Shown here: positions 33,236 to 41,318 of the stretch, piece by piece | Layout of the letters: the number at the start of each line of letters is the position of its first letter | Position numbering within the stretch: position 1 is the first letter of the stretch | Source of the DNA: DASQPA01 sp963757335 | GTDB taxonomy: Bacteria; Acidobacteriota; Thermoanaerobaculia; Multivoradales; UBA5704 | Direction of reading: 5' to 3' | Length of the DNA stretch: 64,000 nt | Assembly: GCA_963757335.1 (NCBI GenBank) | Contig: CAVWRJ010000008.1 | Location: 930,001 to 994,000, forward strand | Made by a program: the position numbers and the translations under genes | Notes under the pieces: generated by a model | Told to the model about the DNA's origin: nothing | The model's database searches: none | The model's input: only the letters and a program-made list of their open reading frames with translations

Positions 33236-34318
33236 ATGGCGATTATCGAGCAGACCGCGGCGGGCATCGACCGGATCGAGGAGCTTCTGGGGGCGGATGC
33301 CGAGAGCCTTCTGTCTTTTACCTGCAAGGGGATCACGAAGGACCAGCTGACGCTCCCCGGCCCCGATCACGTCGACCGGGCGTGGGCGCTGTCGGACCGG
33401 AAGCCCGGGGTCCTCGTCAACCTGGAGCGCCTGGCCAACACCGGGCGCCTGGCCGGGACCGGGTACCTGTCGATCCTGCCGGTCGACCAGGGGGTCGAGC
33501 ACTCGGCCGCCGCCTCCTTCGCTCCCAACCCGATCTACATGGAGCCCGAGAACATCGTCAAGCTCGCGATCGAGGCGGGCTGCAACGCCGTGGCCTCGAC
33601 CGTCGGGGTGCTCGGGGCGGTCTCCCGGAAGTACGCCCACAAGATCCCGTTCATCGCCAAGATCAACCACAACGAGCTGCTCAACTACCCCACCAAGTAC
33701 GAGCAGATCCTCTTCGGCAACGTCGACCAGGCCTGGGAGATGGGGGCGGCGGCGATCGGGGCGACGATCTACTTCGGGAGCGAGGACGCCGACCGGGAGA
33801 TCGTCGAGATCTCCGAGGCCTTCTACCACGCCCACCAGCTGGGGATGGCGACGGTCCTCTGGACCTATCTGCGCAACAACGCCTTCAAGAAGGACGGCGT
33901 CGACTACCACGAGTCGGCCGACCTGACCGGCCAGGCCAACCACCTGGGCGTCACCCTCCAGGCCGACATCATCAAGCAGAAGCAGGCCAACCGGAACGGC
34001 GGCTACCCGGCGATCAACTTCGGCAAGACGAGCCCCAAGATCTACGGCGAGCTGGTGGCGGACCACCCGGTCGACTGGGTGCGCTGGCAGGTCGCCAACT
34101 GCTACCTGGGGCGCGCCGGCATGATCAACTCGGGCGGCGAGTCGAAGGGGAGCGCCGACCTGGCGCAGGCCGTGCGCACGGCGGTGATCAACAAGCGCGC
34201 CGGCGGCACCGGCCTGATCTCCGGCCGCAAGGCGTTCCAGCGCCCCATGAAGGAGGGCGTCGAGCTCCTCCGCGCCATCCAGGACGTCTATCTCTGCGAC
34301 GGGGTGACGATCGCCTGA
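33236..34318 (+). CDS. fbaB: Class I fructose-bisphosphate aldolase (DhnA/FbaB type)
   Basis: A 360-residue enzyme cleaving fructose-1,6-bisphosphate into triose phosphates through a Schiff base. DhnA-family features include SILPVDQGVEHSAAASFAPNP, IAKINHNELLNYP, the region MATVLWTYLRNNAFKKDG and GRAGMINSGGESKG. The catalytic lysine is probably the one in the late INFGKTSPKIYGE stretch. AAGGAGGAGG precedes the ATG. This archaeal-type class I enzyme occurs in several bacterial phyla. No other glycolytic gene is adjacent. Confidence 0.88.
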   Translation: MAIIEQTAAGIDRIEELLGADAESLLSFTCKGITKDQLTLPGPDHVDRAWALSDRKPGVLVNLERLANTGRLAGTGYLSILPVDQGVEHSAAASFAPNPIYMEPENIVKLAIEAGCNAVASTVGVLGAVSRKYAHKIPFIAKINHNELLNYPTKYEQILFGNVDQAWEMGAAAIGATIYFGSEDADREIVEISEAFYHAHQLGMATVLWTYLRNNAFKKDGVDYHESADLTGQANHLGVTLQADIIKQKQANRNGGYPAINFGKTSPKIYGELVADHPVDWVRWQVANCYLGRAGMINSGGESKGSADLAQAVRTAVINKRAGGTGLISGRKAFQRPMKEGVELLRAIQDVYLCDGVTIA

Positions 34319-34336
34319 TCGGGAAGGGCCACGGGG

Positions 34337-34628
34337 GTGGCGGTTGTTGTTTCTGCCGTGCGTTGCGATCTCTGCGAGCGCGAGGTGAGCCGCCTCACCG
34401 TCCACCATCTCGTCCCCCGGCAGAAAAAGGGAACGGGCGGTCGCCACGGCCGACCTCTGCACCGCCTGCCACCGCCAGATCCACACCTTCTTCGACAACA
34501 CCCGCCTGGCACGCGAGCTCAACCGGGTCGAGCGCCTGAAGGACGAGCCCCGCATGCAGCGTTTCCTCGCCTGGGTCCGCAAACAGGACCCCGACCGGCG
34601 GGTGAAGGTGCGGGGCGGGCGGGGGTAG
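34337..34628 (+). pseudogene. HNH endonuclease domain protein, frameshifted
   Basis: GTG start at 34337. The first frame gives AVRCDLCEREVSRLTVHHLVPRQKKG, a zinc CxxC pair and HH motif. After about 34430 the +1 frame gives TADLCTACHRQIHTFFDNTRLARELN, the second CxxC and terminal His. Together they make a compact HNH nuclease of about 96 residues, often seen in phage or restriction contexts. One missing or extra base near the GGGAACGGGCGG tract would repair it. It starts 19 bases after the aldolase gene. Confidence 0.65.
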
Positions 34629-34684
34629 CGGTAAGCTCCGGGCGGGAGCCCCTCGGACCCCCGCCCGCGACGACCTGTAAGTTC

Positions 34685-35194
34685 CTAGAAAGCCCAGCCG
34701 AAGTGGAGGCCGAGGGTGACCGCGGTCTGCCCCTTGTTGGCGTCGTTCTGCTGGAAGCGGACGGGGAGGACGAGCTCGGCGAAGAGGGTGGTGCCGTTCG
34801 CCTGCGGGAAACCGAAGTTGAGGAGCGGGGTGAAGCCGTAGGAGCGGGCGTTGACGTCGAAGGCGGCGCGGAGGCCGGCTGTCCAGGGGCCGCCCAGGCT
34901 GTAGAGGATCCCGGGGTGAACGGTGAGATCCACCTTCTTGCCGTGGCTGTGGATCAGGGGGACGAGCTCGAGGTCGAATGCGAACGGGCCGCCCGGCTTG
35001 ATCGTGATCCCGGTCGGAAAGCCGACGTTGAAGTCGTCCGAGATCTTCGTGGTCTCGCCGTTCGCCCGCGTCACCAGGGGAAAGAGGACGCCGAAATGCC
35101 CGCCCACGGTGTCCGCGGCGCGCGCGCCGGAAGGCAGGGCGACGAGCGCCAGGGCGAGCAGGACTCCATACCATCTCCATCGGATCTGATTCAT
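34685..35194 (-). CDS. Outer-membrane beta-barrel-like protein
   Basis: A 169-residue protein with a signal peptide (MNQIRWRWYGVLLALALVALPSGARA). The mature part alternates short beta strands and ends in an aromatic residue (TLGLHFGWAF), as expected for a C-terminal outer-membrane insertion signal. Segments such as GGHFGVLFPLV, LELVPLIHSHGKK and TTLFAELVLPVRFQ look like barrel strands. GGAGG lies 9 bases before the ATG. Size fits an 8-strand barrel. Function unknown. Confidence 0.65.
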   Translation of the reverse strand: MNQIRWRWYGVLLALALVALPSGARAADTVGGHFGVLFPLVTRANGETTKISDDFNVGFPTGITIKPGGPFAFDLELVPLIHSHGKKVDLTVHPGILYSLGGPWTAGLRAAFDVNARSYGFTPLLNFGFPQANGTTLFAELVLPVRFQQNDANKGQTAVTLGLHFGWAF

Positions 35195-35334
35195 CTCGAG
35201 AACCTCCGCGTCTTTAGGGGCTTGAAGTTGGCCCCGATTGGATTTGCGGGGGGGCTCCCCGCGCGTGAGCGGAGCAGTATACAGAAATTCGAAATAGCGA
35301 AGTTGTGAGTACGAACTTATACACCCGGGCGGCT

Positions 35335-35784
35335 TCAGCCCGGCTTCTGCTCCGGCAGCTTGAACCCCAGGTAGGTGCCGCCGCTGATCCCCATGATGGC
35401 GAGGAGGGTGGGGCTGAACTCCGGCATGGCGAGGTCGTGGAGGACGTTGCTGACGAAGATGACCCCGAGCACCAGGGTCCAGAGGAAGATCTGAAAGCGG
35501 TGAAAGCTGATGAGGTAGTTGTCGCCCAGAAGATCGTAGAGCGCCCGCTTGGCGGGGGAGAGCGCGAAGAACTCCCGCTGGCGCTTGACGACGTGCAGCC
35601 GGTCGAGGACGGCCGCCCGCTCCCGTTCGTGGGCCGCGATCGCTTCCGGGTCGACGAGCCCGGCGCGTTCGACCTGCTCGGCCTGCTGGATTCTCAGGCG
35701 GGAGAGGTTCTCTTCTTCGATCTTCTGGCGCCGGGCGAGCTCGGTTTCCCGCTCCTGCCGGTCGGCCGGCAGGCCGTTCGCCAC
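35335..35784 (-). CDS. Membrane protein of unknown function with N-terminal coiled coil
   Basis: A 149-residue protein. Residues 1-80 are charged and helical (ETELARRQKIEEENLSRLRIQQAEQVERAG). Then come two transmembrane helices (FQIFLWTLVLGVIFVSNVLHDLA and LLAIMGISGGTYLGFKLPEQ). The second resembles the last helix of the upstream membrane protein (VVVLIGISAGTALGAALV), suggesting duplication. It starts 12 bases after that gene, so the two should be one operon. Confidence 0.6.
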   Translation of the reverse strand: MANGLPADRQERETELARRQKIEEENLSRLRIQQAEQVERAGLVDPEAIAAHERERAAVLDRLHVVKRQREFFALSPAKRALYDLLGDNYLISFHRFQIFLWTLVLGVIFVSNVLHDLAMPEFSPTLLAIMGISGGTYLGFKLPEQKPG

Positions 35785-35796
35785 GAACTTCTCGAC

Positions 35797-37330
35797 CTAG
35801 GCGCCATGGTTCTTGTTGACGTCCACCAGGGCGGCCCCGAGGGCGGTGCCGGCGCTGATGCCGATCAGGACGACGACCGAGCTGGTGATCGTGTCCTTGT
35901 CGCCGGTGATCATCCAGAGGACGAAGTACGCCGAGATCACGATGAAGAACCAGAAGGCCATCTGCGCCTTGGCCAGGCTGTAGGGGTAGCGGCCATCCGG
36001 CCGCAGGGGCGCCGTGGTGTCGCGCACGATATCCGTCCGGCCGGCGAGGAAGAGAAAGACGAGGAGGGCGCTCCCGATCAGGAGGCCGCCGACGCTCGCC
36101 TTCCACACCGGGACGACGGTGAGGAACGCCTGGCCGTCCGGCTCCGCCCCGTCCTTGACGACCCAGGTGTCGAGAGCGGCGCCGTTCTCGAAGCCCAAGG
36201 TGACCTCCACTCGCCGGCTGAAGGGGAACGGATCGTTGAGGAGCCGGGACCAGGCCAGCCGGTTGGCGTCGTTTCGTACGAGGTGGAACTTGAGGTGGTG
36301 GACCGGCTGGCCGTCCTCGAGCGGCTCCGGGTCGGGCGCCGAGGCCGGGTTCGTCGGGTGGATCCCGCCAGGGCATGGCCGTCGACGATCGGCACGAGGT
36401 CCGCGACCCCGGCGGCGGTCGGCGCGATTCGCCGCTCCGCGGCGAGGGTTTCGATCGCCCGGTGCAGGTTGGCGACGTCGATCCAGATGTCGTCGCCGAG
36501 CTGGAAGGAGCAGGGAGGAGAGCCGTTCTCCTTCCAGGGGGTGTGCTGGCTGCGGATCGAGTAGACGCGGTTGATCCGGTCCGCCGGGGCGGTCGCCTGG
36601 ACGCTGCACTTGCCAATGTTGGTCTGGACGTCGAAGGCGACCGCCGGGGCGCCGCTGCGCCGGGCGAAGAGCCGCAGCAGGCCGCCGGGAGGGATCTGCA
36701 GGTTGACGAGCGACGGGACCTCGACCGGCAGCGGGTCGCCGCTCGCCGCGGACCGATCGAAGGTGTCGGGGAGGAGCAGGCCGGTGGCGCGGACCTCGGT
36801 GACCTGCGGCGGCTCGGTGGCGTTCGGAGCGGTCGCGGCGGGCGGCGCGAGGACCAGGAACGCCACCGCGTCGGCGCCGACCGGGACAGCATGGCAGCTC
36901 GGCCTCTCCCGGCTCGTCCGGCAGCGCTCGTACTCCTGGCGGACCGCCGGGATCTCTCTGGCCAGAATGGAGTGGACGATGGAGCCGAGCTTCGCCTCGT
37001 TCCGCGGCGCCAGGTACTCCGGGCAGTGCGCCTGTCTTCCAAGTCTTTGAGCTGGTCGAACCGGCTGGCGTCCCCCGGGGGAATCCCCGCCGAGGCATAG
37101 GCGAGCTTCAGGTCGACGCCCGAATCCCGAGCCTCGGACTCGCTCGCGAGCTCCGTCGAGCAGAGGTCATGGAGAGTGAAAAAGGACCGGTCGTCCTCGG
37201 GCAGAGCGAGGCCGGGATCGTGGAGCGGGAAGAGCAGCAGCTTGGCGCAGGGATCGGCCGGCTGCGCGAAGGCCGCCGTCGACAGCGAGACTGCACAGAG
37301 AGCGAAAGCCAGAGCCCGGCCGCGACGCAT
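35797..37330 (-). pseudogene. Exported membrane protein of unknown function, two frameshifts
   Basis: Three frames give one protein of about 510 residues. Frame 1 (37330 to about 37035) has a signal peptide (MRRGRALAFALCAVSLSTAAFA). Frame 2 (to about 36370) has CRTSRERPSCHAVPVGADAVAFLVLAPPA and beta-rich segments such as VEVPSLVNLQIPPGGLLRLFARRSG. Frame 3 (to 35797) has VEVTLGFENGAALDTWVVKDG, then about three membrane helices (VGGLLIGSALLVFLFLAG, AQMAFWFFIVISAYFVLWMI, VVVLIGISAGTALGAALV). The breaks are probably single-base indels. The family is not recognised. Confidence 0.6.
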
Positions 37331-37462
37331 AGTGCCTCCCTGGAGGATGGGCCGAATCCTACCGCCGGGGAACGGTTTACGGAAGCCCCGTGGGTCGCTC
37401 CGCCGGACCTGGGCGAACCTGGCAAGAAATTAGCATCGGGAGACCAAAAGGAGGGAGGAGAT

Positions 37463-40030
37463 ATGAACGCATCACTCATCCGCTGCTTCCGACGCTGCTT
37501 CCCAACGGGTGCCCAGAGGGCCATCGCCCCGGTGCTCTCCGCGCTTTTGTTCCTGGGGTTGAACGCCGGCGCGTCCGCCACCACCTTGGGACCCTCCTTG
37601 AGCGCCAAGCTCCCCGGCCTCGCCGACAACGCCAGCGTCGGTACGGTGATCGTGGCCTTCAACACGACGACCGGCCTCACCCCGGCGCATCTGGCGACCC
37701 TGACCCTCGCCGGGATCAGCCGCGGCTATACGCTCCAGAACCTCGGCATGGTGGCGGTGCCGGCGACCGCCGGCCAGGTCCGCGCCCTCGCCGCCAATCC
37801 CGCCGTCCGCTCGATCTGGGCGAACGACCGGCTGCACTACCTGAACGACCAGACTCGGGTGCTCACCGGCACCGACCGGATGCGGAGCGATCCCGGGTTC
37901 ATCCAGAAGAACGGGGGTCTCCCGGTCACCGGCAAGGGGAACTTCTCGCTCTTGATCAATGACTCGGGGATCGACGGCACCCATCCCGACCTCCACTTTC
38001 CGGACCACCTGATCCAGAACGTGCAAGCGGTGACCGACACCGGCACCCTGACCGGCTTCACCCCCTCCCTCGCGATCGAGAACGTGCCGGACACCGACAC
38101 CAACGTCGGCCACGGCACCCACTGCGCGGGGATCGCGGCCGGGACCGGCGCCGCCTCGGGCGGCCGCTATGCCGGCGTCGCCCCGGGGGCGAACCTCATC
38201 GGCTACGGCTCCGGTGCGGTGCTCCTGATCCTGAACGGCCTCGGCGGTTTCGAGTATTCGCTCGCCAACCAGGCGCGCTACAACATCCGGATCATCTCGA
38301 ACTCCTGGGGCGGCTCGGGCGCGTTCAGCGCCGACAGCCCGATCGCCATCGCTAGCAAGCTGGCACACGACCGCGGGATCGTCGTCCTCTTCGCGGCCGG
38401 CAACTCCGGCCCGGGCAAGGACACCATGAGTCCGGAGTCGAAGGCGCCCTGGGTGATCAGCGTCGCCGCCGGAACCAAGGAGGGCGGTCTCGCGAGCTTC
38501 TCGTCGCGCGGCGTGCCGAAGGCCGGGCGCGCGGCCGGCGACTTCAACGCCCCGGTGATCACCGCCCCGGGCACCGGCCGCGAGTTCGCCTCGGACAGCG
38601 GCCGGTTCACCTCGGACGTCGTGTCCACGCGCGCGAAGACCAACATCTTCGCCAACGGCGAGATCTCCCAGGCCGATGCCGAGCTCGCCCCCGGCGACCT
38701 GCCGTTCTACACCGAGATCAGCGGCACCTCGATGGCGACCCCCTTCGCCGCCGGCGCCGTAGCGCTCCTCCTGAGCGCCGACCCGACTCTCTCGCCGGAC
38801 GACGTCAAGTCGATCCTCACGAAGACCGCCTCGCAGATGCCCGGCTACTCGGAGTTCGAGGTCGGCGCCGGCTACATCAACGTCTATGCCGCGATCGACA
38901 AGACGTTCCATCGCAGCAAGGCCTACGGCACCTACGGCGGGCCGCTCGACCTCCAGCCCTACAACCTGCAGATCGCCACTACCACCGTGGCGCAATCGCC
39001 GTTCCACATCGACTACAGCCCGGCGTCGACCCCGGGTCCAGGGAGCGCCAACTCGACGACCTTCGCCGTCCAGGCCGGGATCTCGATCCTCGACGTCTTC
39101 GCCACCATCGACGACGCCCTGGCGACCGGCAACGGCAACACCGTGGGGCTCCTCCTCACCGATCCCAACGGGAAGACCTATTCGAGCGGGATCGCGCTCC
39201 CCATCCTCGACGCCGCCAATCGGGAGGTGGTGGTCAAGAACCCGGTACCGGGCTCCTGGCTGCTCGAGGTCCGCGGCGTCCGCGGCCTGGCGGCCCTCCC
39301 GGAGGTCTCGCTGCCCACCTCGGGCGCTGCCCTCCCCGGTCCGGTCGACGGGTCGATCACCCAGCAGGTGATCACCCTCCCCGCGGTCGCCGACATCCAG
39401 GGCGATCCGGCAGAGGCCGAGATCGAGTTCGTGCTCAGGAACCGGATGATGGACGTAGAGAGCGACGGTCTCTTCCATCCGGCCGGGACGGTGACCCGCG
39501 GCAGCTTCGCCCAGACCCTGGTCTTCAACACCGCGCTGCGCCAGTCGCTGGCGGACTCCCCGCTCTACACCGACACGACGGGCTCGCTCGAAGCGATGGC
39601 CGAGGCGGTGACGGCGTACGGCTCCACCCTCCGCGACTTCGACTTCACCCCCACCGGCATGATCGCCACCCCGGGGCCGGGCTTCTCCGCCAGCAGCGGG
39701 GTCAACCGGACCGACCTCGCGGTCGCCCTCGTCAAGGCCCTGGGGCTCGACGCGGCGGCCGCGGCCAAGGCGGGCGCGGACGTCACCGTCACCAACAGCG
39801 GGACGACGGTGGTGGTGAGCGACGAGTCGGGCATCCCGGCCGCTCTCCGCGGCTACGTGCAGCTGGCGCTCGACCGCGGCATCCTCAGCGCCTCCTTCAG
39901 CTTCGTGCAGGGCCCTGACGATCCGCAGCCGCGGCTCGTGGCCGAGGTCAAGCCGACCAACCTGGTGACCCGCTCCTCCCTCGCCTTCGCGATCGACCAC
40001 TACCGGCAGGCCTTCGCCGCCGGCAACTGA
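37463..40030 (+). CDS. Exported S8 family serine protease (subtilase)
   Basis: An 855-residue protein with signal sequence and N-terminal I9-like prodomain (GTVIVAFNTTTGLTPAHLATL). The catalytic triad is Asp167 (INDSGIDGTHPDL), His217 (GHGTHCAG) and Ser423 (ISGTSMATPFAAGAVALLL), with an oxyanion Asn in FAAGNSGPGKD. The C-terminal half has a pro-protein-convertase-like beta domain and a region resembling SLH-type repeats (GLFHPAGTVTRGSFAQTLVF and YVQLALDRGILS). RBS GAGGGAGGAG. A strong terminator follows. Probably a secreted protease. Confidence 0.88.
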   Translation: MNASLIRCFRRCFPTGAQRAIAPVLSALLFLGLNAGASATTLGPSLSAKLPGLADNASVGTVIVAFNTTTGLTPAHLATLTLAGISRGYTLQNLGMVAVPATAGQVRALAANPAVRSIWANDRLHYLNDQTRVLTGTDRMRSDPGFIQKNGGLPVTGKGNFSLLINDSGIDGTHPDLHFPDHLIQNVQAVTDTGTLTGFTPSLAIENVPDTDTNVGHGTHCAGIAAGTGAASGGRYAGVAPGANLIGYGSGAVLLILNGLGGFEYSLANQARYNIRIISNSWGGSGAFSADSPIAIASKLAHDRGIVVLFAAGNSGPGKDTMSPESKAPWVISVAAGTKEGGLASFSSRGVPKAGRAAGDFNAPVITAPGTGREFASDSGRFTSDVVSTRAKTNIFANGEISQADAELAPGDLPFYTEISGTSMATPFAAGAVALLLSADPTLSPDDVKSILTKTASQMPGYSEFEVGAGYINVYAAIDKTFHRSKAYGTYGGPLDLQPYNLQIATTTVAQSPFHIDYSPASTPGPGSANSTTFAVQAGISILDVFATIDDALATGNGNTVGLLLTDPNGKTYSSGIALPILDAANREVVVKNPVPGSWLLEVRGVRGLAALPEVSLPTSGAALPGPVDGSITQQVITLPAVADIQGDPAEAEIEFVLRNRMMDVESDGLFHPAGTVTRGSFAQTLVFNTALRQSLADSPLYTDTTGSLEAMAEAVTAYGSTLRDFDFTPTGMIATPGPGFSASSGVNRTDLAVALVKALGLDAAAAAKAGADVTVTNSGTTVVVSDESGIPAALRGYVQLALDRGILSASFSFVQGPDDPQPRLVAEVKPTNLVTRSSLAFAIDHYRQAFAAGN

Positions 40031-40078
40031 GCCGGCCGGGCACCTCCCGGCACTCTCCTCGGCACTCTCTTCGGCAAT

Positions 40079-40112
40079 GGCGCCGCCCCCCGCTTCTCGC
40101 GGGGGCGGCGCC
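40079..40112 (+). terminator. Strong hairpin after the subtilase gene
   Basis: GGCGCCGCCCCC (40079-40090) pairs perfectly with GGGGGCGGCGCC (40101-40112) around a 10-base loop, 49 bases past the stop. It lacks a T-run, as is common in very GC-rich genomes. Confidence 0.55.
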
Positions 40113-40127
40113 AGTGCGGTGGGTACT

Positions 40128-40285
40128 GGCTCCATTTGATCCGGCGGGCGGGCTCCTTCCAGGGCCCCGTCGTAGGGGCACCCCCCTGTGGGTGCCCTGG
40201 AAGGGAGGGCGGCCACGGGGGGCCGCCCCTACAAAGTTTGACGAGACCCTGGGGCTCCTTCGGGCGCTTCGCGCAGTCCGACCCT
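40128..40285 (-). repeat. Dispersed palindromic element, copy 4, split by an insertion
   Basis: The reverse complement of the element seen at 8819, 52687 and 55813 is present in two pieces: GGCTCCATTTGATCC and GCGGGCGGGCTCCTTC (40128-40159), then GGGCTCCTTC and GGGCGCTTCGCGCAG (40252-40277). The pieces are separated by a 92-base insert. The far arm is too diverged to pair. Confidence 0.65.
40160..40251. mobile_element. MITE-like insertion, 92 bp, with 10-bp target duplication
   Basis: GGGCTCCTTC occurs at 40150-40159 and again at 40252-40261, directly flanking the insert. Insert ends CAGGGCCCCGTCG and, on the other strand, CAGGGTCTCGTCA are imperfect inverted repeats (10 of 13). Inside are two hairpins, GGGCACCC/GGGTGCCC and GGGCGGCC/GGCCGCCC. 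It has no coding capacity, so it would depend on a transposase elsewhere. Confidence 0.65.
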
Positions 40286-40346
40286 TTCCTCTGTATAATG
40301 AGCGAGATCCAACCTCTCAGGGTTGCACCTTCCAAGGAGGGTCGCC

Positions 40347-41309
40347 ATGCAGCAGTGCTTCTCGCGCGCCGTCTCGATCGCCCTGGCCGCTGGCTGCCTC
40401 GCCGTTCCTCTGTGGGTCGGGGACTCCGCCCGGGCCCAGGATGTCCCCACCCGTCCCCAGCTCCTGGCGCAGGGCGACCAGCTCCTCTCCCAACAGCAGT
40501 ACCGGCGGGCGGTCGCCGTCTTCGAGGACGCCGGCCGGCTCGCGGACTCGCCGTGCGCCGAGTGCTTCCTCGGCCTGTCGCGTACCTATGTGGCCTGGGG
40601 CAAGGCGGGGAAGGCGGTCGAGACCGCCCGCCAGGCGCTGCAGCAGAACCCTCCCAAGCCCCTCCTGGCGCGCGGCTACCACCAGCTCGGCATCGCCCTC
40701 CTCGCCCAGTCCAACCGCGGTGCCGACGCCCTGGCCGAGGCCGAGGGGGCGTTCCGGAAGTCGCTGGAGATCGCCCCCGCCGACTGGAACGTCGATCGTT
40801 TCAACCTGGCCGGCCTCCTGCTCCAGAACAACCATGCGGACGAGGCGGCCTCCCTCGCCCGCGAGTACTTGAAGAACGCCCCCACGGGGAGCGCCGCGAC
40901 CGACGCGCGGATGCTGGTCTGCCTGGCGCGGAAGGGGGGGAGTTCGGCGGGGGCGGCCGAGCCAGCGCCCGAGGCGGGGGCGGAGATCGAGCCGCCCCGG
41001 CCGCTCTACCGCCAGCCCCCCAGCGCGTCGCGCAAGAAGCTCCAGGGCTCGGTCCTCGTGCAGGTGAGCATCGACCGCGACGGCTGCGCGGTCAACCCGA
41101 CGGTCTCGGGCGGCATGGGCAACGAGCTCGATGGCGCCGCGGTGGACGCGGTCAAGCACTGGGTCTTCCAGCCGGCGATGTTCCAGGGCAGGCCGGTGGC
41201 CTCCGACTCCATCATCTCGGTCAACTTCACCAAAGAGGGTGAGGAGATCAAGGACGCCGACAAGGCCTTCCGGGACAAGCTCTACGCCGGCTGGCCGGCG
41301 CAGCAGTAG
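40347..41309 (+). CDS. Exported TPR protein with TonB C-terminal domain
   Basis: A 320-residue protein. Signal peptide MQQCFSRAVSIALAAGCLAVPLWVGDSARA, then three to four tetratricopeptide units (LLAQGDQLLSQQQYRRAVAVFEDA, TYVAWGKAGKAVETARQALQQ, GYHQLGIALLAQSN). A Pro/Ala linker leads to a TonB_C domain (GSVLVQVSIDRDGCAVNPTVSGGMGNELDGAAVDAVKHWVFQPA). TPR-TonB fusions are periplasmic; energy transduction is unlikely without a membrane helix. AAGGAGGG precedes the ATG at 40347. Role unknown. Confidence 0.8.
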   Translation: MQQCFSRAVSIALAAGCLAVPLWVGDSARAQDVPTRPQLLAQGDQLLSQQQYRRAVAVFEDAGRLADSPCAECFLGLSRTYVAWGKAGKAVETARQALQQNPPKPLLARGYHQLGIALLAQSNRGADALAEAEGAFRKSLEIAPADWNVDRFNLAGLLLQNNHADEAASLAREYLKNAPTGSAATDARMLVCLARKGGSSAGAAEPAPEAGAEIEPPRPLYRQPPSASRKKLQGSVLVQVSIDRDGCAVNPTVSGGMGNELDGAAVDAVKHWVFQPAMFQGRPVASDSIISVNFTKEGEEIKDADKAFRDKLYAGWPAQQ

Positions 41310-41318
41310 GGCGCCGCC

